Below, piece by piece: positions 18,189-26,229 of a stretch of DNA of 64,000 nt (the stretch's first letter is position 1; every line of letters starts with the position of its first letter). The notes under the pieces were generated by a model, which had not been told where the DNA came from, did no database searches, and saw only the letters and a program-made list of their open reading frames with translations. A program made the translations under genes and the position numbers. The stretch is taken from assembly GCA_964344685.1 (NCBI GenBank), contig CAYFOK010000003.1, positions 213,519-277,518 on the forward strand. The letters are read 5' to 3'. Origin of the DNA: Scalindua sp964344685 (GTDB lineage Bacteria; Planctomycetota; Brocadiia; Brocadiales; Scalinduaceae).

Positions 18189-18310
18189 ATATTGTAAATT
18201 TAAATAAACCCTCCCCCATTTCTCAAAGTTGGGTTTATGCTATTTCTCCATAAAACTTTATTTTTAGAAATTTTTTTGTCATGAGAAGTTTAAAGTAAAC
18301 TAAAGATCTT

Positions 18311-19204
18311 ATGGTTAATCAGAAAGCTAAATTCTTTGTTGGTCTATTCATTGCCGCCGGCATCGGCCTTGCCGTGGTAACCATCATATTATTGGGAATG
18401 AATCGTTTTCTTGAGAAGGGTCAATTCTATGCTGTCTATTTTAACGAATCTGTTCAAGGCTTGAAGATAGACTCTCCGGTAAAATACAGAGGTGTATCCA
18501 TTGGCCATATTGAACGCATAGCCCTGGCTCCGGATTCCAAATTAATAGAGGTCATTCTGAAGATAGAAGCGGATATTACACTTGAAGAGAATATGGTAGC
18601 CCAACAGAAAGCCGTGGGAATTACGGGAAGCAAATTTATTGAGCTGGACCTTATGAATGAAGCCATGGAGGTAAATTCACCGGACCTGAAATTTCCTACA
18701 GAATATCGTGTACTGGCATCAAGACCGTCAAATATCAGCGAACTGTTTCGTAGCGTAGACGATATCGTAAAAAAACTTAATAACCTGGATATTGTAGAGA
18801 TATCTGACAGCTTGAAAACCACATTGAATCACCTGGATCAATCATTACAGGATTTTAATGCTAAAGGTATCTCCGGTGACATTAAGACTTCATTAACCAA
18901 TATAAATAAAAACTTTGATCCGGAAAGATGGGATAAGCTTATTAGCGGTATTGAGAATAGTATAGGATCTCTGAACAGAGTCGTTCACAATGCAGACGGT
19001 CTTATGACAAACACTGCAGCACTGATAGCCAGAACAGAGACAGAGGTTGAAAATCTCGGTCGCTATATCCTGGTCGTTGGCCAATACCTGGAAAAAGCAA
19101 GTAGTAATCTGGACCAAACTCTTGAACAGGTCTCAGTCCAGCCGTCACAGTTACTATTCAGTGAACCACCAATAGAGAAAGAGTTTGAAAAAAATGTTAA
19201 ATAG
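18311..19204 (+). CDS. mlaD: MCE-domain protein (MlaD-like substrate-binding subunit)
   Basis: The 297-aa protein has one N-terminal membrane anchor (about residues 8-28), then the MCE domain (about residues 38-118; FNESVQGLKIDSPVKYRGVS is diagnostic) and a long helical C-terminus. MlaD forms a periplasmic hexameric ring on the MlaFE core and binds lipid. It is longer than E. coli MlaD (about 180 aa), and the extra helical tail is typical of longer MCE proteins that extend across the periplasm. Its 3' end overlaps the next gene by 11 nt if that gene starts at 19194. Confidence 0.92.
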   Translation: MVNQKAKFFVGLFIAAGIGLAVVTIILLGMNRFLEKGQFYAVYFNESVQGLKIDSPVKYRGVSIGHIERIALAPDSKLIEVILKIEADITLEENMVAQQKAVGITGSKFIELDLMNEAMEVNSPDLKFPTEYRVLASRPSNISELFRSVDDIVKKLNNLDIVEISDSLKTTLNHLDQSLQDFNAKGISGDIKTSLTNINKNFDPERWDKLISGIENSIGSLNRVVHNADGLMTNTAALIARTETEVENLGRYILVVGQYLEKASSNLDQTLEQVSVQPSQLLFSEPPIEKEFEKNVK

Positions 19205-19874
19205 AAAAATGGAATTAATACAGAACAGGAAAGTTTATAGAAGACACATGGCACATTATGTCATAATTTCCTTAATAATTTTTCTATTCTCCAATGGCTG
19301 TATTTCAGTGAAACAACCGAATATGAAGTTTGAATATTATACCCTCGAGTATGACGCATTGAGTCCTGACAAACCTAATGTATCAGAACTGAAGTCAACA
19401 GTACTGAAGATAAAACATTTCGGTACAGCACCACTCTATAATACAGATAGAATCATCTATAGAGATCAGCAATTTAAACGCACACCATACTTTTATCATA
19501 AGTGGAAGGTAAGGCCTGCAGAGTTTGTAACATATTTTTTATCCCGTGATCTTAAGGAAAGCGGCCTGTTTGAGGCAGTCCTCCCACCCACAAGTGTAAG
19601 CATGCATACACATACCGTGGAGGGGACAGTGGATGAGTTTCTTGAGTGGGACTCGAATGACAGCTGGGAAGCTGTATTAAGCATAAGCGTAACGTTACAG
19701 GCTGCCAGTGAACCTGATGCCGACAAAAAAGTTATTTTTCAGCGCAGTTTTTCAACGAGAAAAAAATGTAAGGCAAGGAATCCCCTGGCTCTTGCCCAGG
19801 CTATGAGCCTTGCCATGGCTGAAGTGTCAAAAGAAATCGGTATCGCTATTCATGAAGCTTTGTCAGGAAAGTAG
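19194..19874 (+). CDS. ABC-type transport auxiliary lipoprotein (PqiC/DUF330-like)
   Basis: About 226 aa. A hydrophobic segment ends in the lipobox-like FLFSNGC, so the mature protein would be a lipoprotein beginning at that Cys. The following block FEYYTLEYD and the domain around LKIKHFGTAPLYNTDRIIYR match the auxiliary lipoproteins of MCE transporters, which sit at the outer membrane. The start is uncertain: ATG 19194, 19209 or 19248 are all possible, and the frame is also open to a TTG at 19185. Fourth gene of the mla operon. Confidence 0.82.
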   Translation: MLNRKMELIQNRKVYRRHMAHYVIISLIIFLFSNGCISVKQPNMKFEYYTLEYDALSPDKPNVSELKSTVLKIKHFGTAPLYNTDRIIYRDQQFKRTPYFYHKWKVRPAEFVTYFLSRDLKESGLFEAVLPPTSVSMHTHTVEGTVDEFLEWDSNDSWEAVLSISVTLQAASEPDADKKVIFQRSFSTRKKCKARNPLALAQAMSLAMAEVSKEIGIAIHEALSGK

Positions 19875-19885
19875 AGGAATTATAG

Positions 19886-21196
19886 ATGCAGGATATTATC
19901 AATCAACCGGATATGCAACAATACGCTAAAACCTTTGCTCCCGGTGAAACCCTCTTTCTACAAGGTGATCATTCCCAGGATATGTATATCCTGGTAAGCG
20001 GTAAACTTGAAGTATATAAAGGTGACAAGAAGATTGCAGAGCTTTCTGAACCAGGTTCAACAGCAGGCGAGTTATCATTTCTGTTCAGGTCGATAAGGAC
20101 AGCCACAATCAAGGCGATGGATGATGTAGAGGTCATCATGATACCTGCTGATCAGATTAAAAATATCTTACGCAAATACCCATCCATTGCCCATGAAATG
20201 ACTGTAAGGCTTGCCAAACGCCTCGAAGAGACTACCAAGATAATGCACGGCCTCGGAGAATTTAATGACAGGCTGCCAGATGCAATCATTATGGCAGACA
20301 AAGACAGAAATATTCTCTCATGGAATCATGCTGCTGAGAGTTTACACGGCAGGACCTGGCAGCAGATGAAAGGTTATCCATTGGCGGATTTGTATCAGGA
20401 CGCTGAAGCTTACGAACAGTTTGTGTCTGACATTCAGTCCGGTAATTCATTGCAGGAAAAAGAGATGGTCGTCAAGCATCCGGACGGGAATAAGCGTTTT
20501 GTTTCAACCAGCACAACAGTTCTCTATGACGGTCATCACAATGTGGAAGGGTTTATCTTTCTCAGTCGTGATGTAACAAGTATTAAAGATCTCGAAAAGA
20601 AATACAAACGGATCAAGAGATGGTTGATCCCATCTATCGCATTCTCTTGCGTGGTTACAATATCCCTTTTTTTGACTCTTCCATATTTCTCCAGGGGGAA
20701 CAGGATTCTCGATTACAAGAAAGCGACCTTCGAAACTCGTATTATCCAGGACTCTCAGAATATAACCAATGCGGTAACTTCACATCTGGCAACGGGAGAT
20801 CTGGCAGCAATCGATGGTATAATGCAGGCTTACTTCGAAAACGACACTCCGGAACATTTCGGAATTATCGGGCTTGCAATTCTTGACCGCAATAAAAAGG
20901 TGATAAGTGCATATTCATCAAAAAGGAGAGAGAAGGCGGTGGCCATCATTGGTTCCAGTTACAGTGGTATAAAATTCAATGGAGATGAAACTGCTACCCA
21001 CAAAATACTGACACTGTTCCGTGCTGACAAAGATAATCGTATGGGTGCAAAGGGAGTCGAAATTGCTTATGAAATACGCAAGGAAAACGGTGAGATAACA
21101 AACTGGCTGATCTTCCAGCTGGAAATGGAACATCTCGACAGGGAATACGGCATAGACACAAAAACATTAGCCCGAATAGGTTTTCAAAAAGGATAG
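19886..21196 (+). CDS. cNMP-binding + PAS + transmembrane sensor without an output domain
   Basis: The protein has 436 aa. Residues about 10-125 form a cyclic-nucleotide-binding domain (FAPGETLFLQGDHSQDMYIL, GSTAGELSFL), residues about 135-240 a PAS domain ending in FLSRDVTSIKDLEKKY, and residues about 250-272 a membrane segment. The rest (about 165 aa) would be extracytoplasmic. I see no kinase, GGDEF, HAMP or DNA-binding output. It follows the lipoprotein gene by 11 nt and looks like the last gene of the mla operon, so it may tune the transporter. The ligand is unknown. Confidence 0.8.
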   Translation: MQDIINQPDMQQYAKTFAPGETLFLQGDHSQDMYILVSGKLEVYKGDKKIAELSEPGSTAGELSFLFRSIRTATIKAMDDVEVIMIPADQIKNILRKYPSIAHEMTVRLAKRLEETTKIMHGLGEFNDRLPDAIIMADKDRNILSWNHAAESLHGRTWQQMKGYPLADLYQDAEAYEQFVSDIQSGNSLQEKEMVVKHPDGNKRFVSTSTTVLYDGHHNVEGFIFLSRDVTSIKDLEKKYKRIKRWLIPSIAFSCVVTISLFLTLPYFSRGNRILDYKKATFETRIIQDSQNITNAVTSHLATGDLAAIDGIMQAYFENDTPEHFGIIGLAILDRNKKVISAYSSKRREKAVAIIGSSYSGIKFNGDETATHKILTLFRADKDNRMGAKGVEIAYEIRKENGEITNWLIFQLEMEHLDREYGIDTKTLARIGFQKG

Positions 21197-21219
21197 GGAG
21201 AAAAGGGACCACTATCCTT
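21189..21219. terminator. Possible bidirectional terminator hairpin
   Basis: AAGGATAG (21189-21196, including the upstream stop codon) pairs with CTATCCTT (21212-21219) between two convergent genes. The T-run is weak, so termination is only a possibility. Confidence 0.35.
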
Positions 21220-21265
21220 GTTCCACTTTGAGAAGATGAAAAATATATTATCTTTTCAGTTGACC

Positions 21266-21445
21266 CTATACACTAACCAACCAATCCGGGTCAAAACGGG
21301 CATGGCAGCTTGGGCATATCAGTATGATTTTACACTGCTCTTTTGTCTGCCGCACAAATGATGTATGAAAACCGTCCTCGTACCCGCATTCAGGACAAAT
21401 ATGAAGTTCCTCTCCTACTGTTATCTGCTCCGGTTTCTTACTCAT
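21266..21445 (-). CDS. Small zinc-ribbon protein
   Basis: A 59-aa protein with two Cys pairs, CPECGY and CPSCHARF, forming a zinc ribbon. The ATG at 21445 is preferred over the in-frame TTG at 21448 because GGAG lies 8-9 nt upstream, inside the end of the preceding gene. It begins 3 nt after the stop of the thioredoxin-like gene and is probably translated with it. Its function is not known. Confidence 0.7.
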   Translation of the reverse strand: MSKKPEQITVGEELHICPECGYEDGFHTSFVRQTKEQCKIILICPSCHARFDPDWLVSV

Positions 21446-21448
21446 CAA

Positions 21449-22000
21449 TCACTCCTTCCACTTGATTGAACATCCCATCGACGGATATTGATTGGAAGAT
21501 GGTTTTTCTCCTCCCAGTAACGCTTCAATAGCATCGTTTAAATCATGAGATGTAACTTTTTCTGGATGCTGCCAATTGTCATCTATCTGACCGTGATAGC
21601 ACAACTCTCTCTCCTTGTTGTAAACGTATATGTCGGGAGTGCATTGCGCCTGATATTTTTTTGCTACAGATTGATCTTCATCTCTTAAATATGGAAAGTT
21701 GTATCCTTTCTCCTTCGCTCTCTTAACCATATTTTCAAAATTATCGTCAGGATATTTGATTCCGTCATTTGGATTGATCCCTACAAACTGGACATTTCGT
21801 TCTGCAAATTTCTCCTGTAATTGAACAAGTCTGTCATCCACCGCCTGAACATACGGACAATGGTTGCACATAATTACAATAACCAGAACCTCTTTAGCGT
21901 CATAGTCAGCAAGAGAGTGCATTCCACCGTCTACGCCTTTTAAACAGAAATCAATTGCCTTTGTCCCCAATGGTACATTGATAGACTTTAGTAGCACCAT
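21449..22000 (-). CDS. Thioredoxin-like/AhpC-TSA family protein
   Basis: The 183-aa redoxin-fold protein has VIVIMCNHCPYVQAVDDR, the CxxC motif of a well-known group of stand-alone thioredoxin-family proteins, and later NPNDGIKYPDDNFENMV and CTPDIYVYN. There is no export signal, so it is cytoplasmic. It probably reduces disulfides or peroxides. A good AAGGAGG-type site precedes the start on the minus strand. It is transcribed in the same direction as the cytochrome gene upstream and may share its transcript. Confidence 0.88.
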   Translation of the reverse strand: MVLLKSINVPLGTKAIDFCLKGVDGGMHSLADYDAKEVLVIVIMCNHCPYVQAVDDRLVQLQEKFAERNVQFVGINPNDGIKYPDDNFENMVKRAKEKGYNFPYLRDEDQSVAKKYQAQCTPDIYVYNKERELCYHGQIDDNWQHPEKVTSHDLNDAIEALLGGEKPSSNQYPSMGCSIKWKE

Positions 22001-22089
22001 TTTAACCTCCTTATTAACAGTGGTATAAGTTAAAACGAATTATATAGTTATTAAAGTAAAGGTGTCATTCCAGTGCCGGATAATGAGCT

Positions 22090-24450
22090 CTATTTTGCCT
22101 TCTCAATAAAGCTTTTGAATGCTTCTTCAATAATCTTTTCGTGCTGTTCCGGAGTTTCCGCCCTGCCGTATTTCTTTATGATACTGTCCCATTCCGGAGT
22201 TCCATGGTATTGATGACATCCCATGCACAAACCTTCTCTCTCCACAATATTCCTCTCCCTCTCATTCAACGGCCTGTCTTCCGGCAGCGGCATATTCTGT
22301 ATCTGTTTACCGCTCCGCGTAACCAGCTGGTCAAGGGCAAATGGAAAGTCAGCGATCTTCGGAACCTGCCATTTACCGGTCTTCGCGCCGGGAATATCAC
22401 CATACACGCCTTTAGACAAATCCTGAAAGAGAGGGCTGTCTCCCAGAATTTCACCGGCACTCCTTGAATTCCCGGTGCCGTATCCGATAGTCTTAGGGTT
22501 GGTATGGCAATCCTCACATGTCCGGGCAACCAGTGAGATTGAATGAGGCTGCAGAGGAGCAAGTGTAGGAGAATTGTGTCCGGTAGAAGTTGTGTATGTC
22601 TTATTAAGTGCCTTAACCTCCCCATCTTCATCAATAAATGTGTAGAAAACCTGACACCCTGGGACAAGTGGCGACACTCTTTCTCTCAAATTCATTCCCA
22701 ATATCGGGCTCTCCCATCTCATGAAGGAGCGGTTCTCCAGTGACAGGTTACCAGCTCTTTTAGTTACTGTCTGCCTGCCCGTCTCAGGATCAACCTTTTT
22801 CGAAGTTGTGATCCAGTCGGTACCCTCTACCCTTCTGTCATATTTCATGTGGCATCCAAAACACTGAGGAGCCCATGTGGCATGGCACGCGTAGCACTCC
22901 ATTTTTTCTATATGTTTGTGTATAGTCGACATAGCAACCTTACCCTGTTTTGTCTTGAATGTGTCGGTTTGATTTATTTTTTTCAGCAGAGGTATCTCAT
23001 GTTTTTTCCCGGTGAATCTGCTGTATACATATGATGTCTCTCCCTCTCTTCTCCAGTTTTGCTTTACATTTCCTCTTGATGTAAGCAGATATTCCACGTT
23101 CTCTTTCTTATATGTTCCCCTGGTACCATCCAGCGTTACCGGAGTACCATATCCCACGGACAGCTCCCACGGAAATTTATCAGGGGTCCCGTGACAATCG
23201 TAACAGCTGATCTCCACCTGGTATAGTGTTGTCGGGTAGATGTTACCGTCACCGTGCACATCAATTGATGTGTGACAGTCTACACACTGCATGCCTCTTT
23301 CAAAGTGTACATCCTTACGCACATGCATATACTCCTTTGTAAATAGAGGCTTCTGTGCCTGTCCCTTTTCATCAAATGGGGCGGCATGAGCGTCCTTTAT
23401 ATAATCAAACTCAAACATCCCCACAAATGTAGTTCCTATCCTCTTTCCTCTTGTATGACAGTGTGTACATTGAGCAGCCGGAATTGCTGTAGTAATACGA
23501 TGCTTTAGCGGATGAGGACGCTCACCGGAATTTTTAATATTAGGATCATCTCCTTCGTACTTTCCGTCGTTCCCATAGAGCATGTGACAGGCGGCACAAC
23601 CTGATGCCCTGAGATCACCCCTTTTGTTTCTCCCTTCTCCCCATACATGGCATCGCGCGCACTGCTTCCTGTAAGTATCAGAGAAACCGGCCTTCTCCTC
23701 CGAGCCGAATACCGAAACGCCCTTCTTGAAATCCGGTATTTCATCTACCCTGTCAAGTATTCTAAGGTATCCGAACTTAATGGCTTTCTCTGTCCACTCC
23801 TTAAATTTATCGGTACCTGCACCGGGAACCTGTCCATCCATATCCACCATGTCAAAGTTACCATAGGGAAATGTCCCCTTCGGAACTACACCGTTTGACG
23901 ATAGGCTTTTGCTTGCTATGCCCGTCATAAGTGAATGAAATGATTTAGACAACCGCGTAGTATAATCTTTACCAAGGGTCCCTGACGGATCCAGAGTAGC
24001 GGTCTGACCCGACATTATCTCACCTCCAACAGGCTCTTCAAGTGGTTTTCCCATTAATGTGGTAATACTCCCTTTGCCATCATGACACTTCGCACAGCCC
24101 TTTCCCTCATGAAGTACCCACATACTGGACGGATTGGGTATGAGCCCCTTGTGGGACTCTTCTTTATTATCAGATGATGGAATACCCTCATGGCAGATAG
24201 CACACTCATATCCCCTGCCCTTTCCATATTTCCGTTCGGCAAACAGCAGGAGATACGGCTGCATTCTGTCATTAATAACTTCAATCCCCTCATGGCATGA
24301 CAGACACCCCTTACCTTCATTCGCTTCGTTTACAATATTTGAAACACCGGAAGCTTGCATAATTCCGGATTCGGGTACGGCTCTGCACACTCCGGCAACT
24401 CCCGAAAGGACCGTAAAGATTACTATGAAAAATAATTTTGAATATTTCAT
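22090..24450 (-). CDS. Exported 12-haem cytochrome c
   Basis: About 786 aa from ATG 24450, with a Sec signal peptide (MKYSKLFFIVIFTVL, cleavage near CRA-VP). An upstream in-frame ATG at 24495 would add 15 residues before the signal. Twelve CxxCH motifs are present, three clustered near the N-terminus (CLSCH, CAICH, CAKCH), then CARCH, CAACH, CTHCH, CVDCH, CYDCH, CYACH, CFGCH, CEDCH and CMGCH at the C-terminus. No membrane anchor is visible after the signal, so it is periplasmic (or in the equivalent compartment). It is not hydroxylamine-oxidoreductase-like in layout. It is probably an electron carrier or reductase of unknown substrate. Confidence 0.9.
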   Translation of the reverse strand: MKYSKLFFIVIFTVLSGVAGVCRAVPESGIMQASGVSNIVNEANEGKGCLSCHEGIEVINDRMQPYLLLFAERKYGKGRGYECAICHEGIPSSDNKEESHKGLIPNPSSMWVLHEGKGCAKCHDGKGSITTLMGKPLEEPVGGEIMSGQTATLDPSGTLGKDYTTRLSKSFHSLMTGIASKSLSSNGVVPKGTFPYGNFDMVDMDGQVPGAGTDKFKEWTEKAIKFGYLRILDRVDEIPDFKKGVSVFGSEEKAGFSDTYRKQCARCHVWGEGRNKRGDLRASGCAACHMLYGNDGKYEGDDPNIKNSGERPHPLKHRITTAIPAAQCTHCHTRGKRIGTTFVGMFEFDYIKDAHAAPFDEKGQAQKPLFTKEYMHVRKDVHFERGMQCVDCHTSIDVHGDGNIYPTTLYQVEISCYDCHGTPDKFPWELSVGYGTPVTLDGTRGTYKKENVEYLLTSRGNVKQNWRREGETSYVYSRFTGKKHEIPLLKKINQTDTFKTKQGKVAMSTIHKHIEKMECYACHATWAPQCFGCHMKYDRRVEGTDWITTSKKVDPETGRQTVTKRAGNLSLENRSFMRWESPILGMNLRERVSPLVPGCQVFYTFIDEDGEVKALNKTYTTSTGHNSPTLAPLQPHSISLVARTCEDCHTNPKTIGYGTGNSRSAGEILGDSPLFQDLSKGVYGDIPGAKTGKWQVPKIADFPFALDQLVTRSGKQIQNMPLPEDRPLNERERNIVEREGLCMGCHQYHGTPEWDSIIKKYGRAETPEQHEKIIEEAFKSFIEKAK

Positions 24451-25094
24451 AAAATTTTTTTTATTTGTTAAGCCCTGGCAAATAATGAACGTCATTATAC
24501 AAGGAGAAAATAAATTTTTCCATCAAATGCTGTCCTAAAGCCCATAATGCTTTTAATTACAGGAATTTATAACTTCCAATAACATTCTTTTAAACGGATA
24601 ATGCCGATCTCTCTACAAACTATTGAATAATACAAAAATTACATAAATTCTAAAACTTTTGTTTAAAATAACAACAGAATCTGTCATAATAACTCGCATT
24701 ATTTCAAATTATTTGAACATTGAAAAATATTTTAAAATTAACGCTATTTTGATAGCAGATCCATAAATGAAATTTTTCTAAACAGGATTGAATATAGAAA
24801 TTTTCACCTGTCTGCCAGCAACTATAAGTTTTTGTAAAACAAATAGTTATACAAATAATACCTTTGTGAAATATTCCAATAAAATATTGATTAACTTTTT
24901 TGGATAGAATAGAGGAAAATGTTCAATTATTAAACATTCCTACTAATCAAAATTGGCAACTATTTTGCGCTCTTAACTGCGCTGACGTAAAAATATGTCG
25001 ACAACACTTTGACCTGATATTCAAAAATAATTGCTGTTATTTTACAAAAATCTTAAAACCGGTTTAATTTTAACCTAAAAAGTATGGAGCTCAT
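24451..25094. other. AT-rich divergent intergenic region
   Basis: About 640 nt between the cytochrome gene (minus) and the diiron protein gene (plus). It is very AT-rich with no gene. The one clear motif is the sigma-54-type element at 24954-24968. Confidence 0.5.
24954..24968 (+). promoter_or_regulatory. Candidate sigma-54 (-24/-12) promoter
   Basis: TGGCAAC-TATT-TTGC matches the consensus TGGCAYR-N4-TTGC with exact GG-N10-GC spacing, 126 nt upstream of the ATG at 25095. It would need an enhancer-binding activator, and none is encoded in the window. Confidence 0.5.
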
Positions 25095-25829
25095 ATGGAT
25101 GCTTTTACCACTTATGACGAAACAAAAGCACATGAAATAGCAGAAGGAATTTACTGGGTAGGTTTTGCAGACAGGAAGGCAGGGTTTTCAAATAACCCGT
25201 ATGTTCTGGATGACGGAGAAGATGTGATACTTTTTGACCCCGGTTCGAGAGCTCCGGAACATTTTAACATAGTGAATGAGAAAGTCTGCTCGGTAGTGGA
25301 GCCTGAAAGGATCAACTACATTGTTGCCCACCATCAGGACCCTGATCTATGTGCTGCGATACCACTCTTTGAAAAGATAGTTAATCCGAGGGTAAAGATT
25401 ATCACACCTACCAGGGCGGCACCATTCATGAGATATTACGACTCGGCTTCTGAGGTTATTCCTGTCGAAGACGGAGAAACACTTTCACTGAAAAGTGGCA
25501 GAATTTTAACTTTTGTGCACACCCCTTACGTACACTTTGCAGGTTCAATGGTAACATACGATGCAAAAACAAGAACAGTTTTTTCCAGCGATATATTCGG
25601 GGCATTCTCTATAGACTGGAATTTATACGCAAACGAGAATTATCTTGAAGCATTTAAAGCTTTTACAGAACCTTATCTGGGGTCAAAGCTTGCACTAGAA
25701 AGTGCACTGGACAAATTAGAGACAATAGAAATAGAGAGAATATGCCCGCAACACGGTTCTATTATTGACAAAGACATCGAAATATATTTACAGGCCGCAC
25801 GGGAATTAGAAGTGGGTACCTGGGTATAA
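25095..25829 (+). CDS. Metallo-beta-lactamase-fold diiron protein, oxygen-binding (ODP-like)
   Basis: The 244-aa protein is the lactamase-fold half of an A-type flavoprotein without the flavodoxin domain. Ligand positions are visible: HHQDPD (about residues 78-83), HTPYVHF, FSSDIFG and CPQHGS. The HxQDPD form is that of the oxygen-binding diiron proteins used as oxygen sensors in chemotaxis-like complexes, not of NO/O2 reductases. The next genes are a small protein and a giant hybrid kinase, so a sensor role is attractive, though direct O2 or NO scavenging is possible. Confidence 0.85.
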   Translation: MDAFTTYDETKAHEIAEGIYWVGFADRKAGFSNNPYVLDDGEDVILFDPGSRAPEHFNIVNEKVCSVVEPERINYIVAHHQDPDLCAAIPLFEKIVNPRVKIITPTRAAPFMRYYDSASEVIPVEDGETLSLKSGRILTFVHTPYVHFAGSMVTYDAKTRTVFSSDIFGAFSIDWNLYANENYLEAFKAFTEPYLGSKLALESALDKLETIEIERICPQHGSIIDKDIEIYLQAARELEVGTWV

Positions 25830-25861
25830 ACACATTTAAAATTGAAATGGAGTTAAGTACC

Positions 25862-26140
25862 ATGAATAACCAGAATGGTTATCTTGCAATATTATCGGCA
25901 ATTGTTCAACGTCAATTCGGAGTGCTAGGGTCTGAAAAGGCATTGGCAGGCGCAAGGGAGGCAGGGTTGGAAGTCCTTGACAATGGTACTGTAAACACTT
26001 TTACCGGTGATGGCAACAGTGCGATAAAAGGCTTAATAGATAGTTATGTTGGTTATGCGGGAGTAACGGCAAAGATAGGTTGTGTAATGATTGCTAAAAA
26101 TACAGCGGAAGTACATGGTATTAAACTGCCGGATCTTTAA
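25862..26140 (+). CDS. Small protein of unknown function
   Basis: A 92-aa protein from ATG 25862, chosen because GGAG lies about 9 nt upstream; the frame is also open to 25847. The sequence is globular, with a QRQFGVLGSEKALAGAREAG helix and a Gly-rich VGYAGVTAKIGC segment. I do not recognise the family. It is encoded 32 nt after the diiron protein and before the hybrid kinase, so it may belong to that signalling unit. Confidence 0.7.
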   Translation: MNNQNGYLAILSAIVQRQFGVLGSEKALAGAREAGLEVLDNGTVNTFTGDGNSAIKGLIDSYVGYAGVTAKIGCVMIAKNTAEVHGIKLPDL

Positions 26141-26229
26141 AGAGTAACGTACGTCTGATCCTGTTATTGGTTGTGCCGGGCGGATTACCCGTCCATCATA
26201 AAATGTATGAATGACTGATACAAAAGGCT

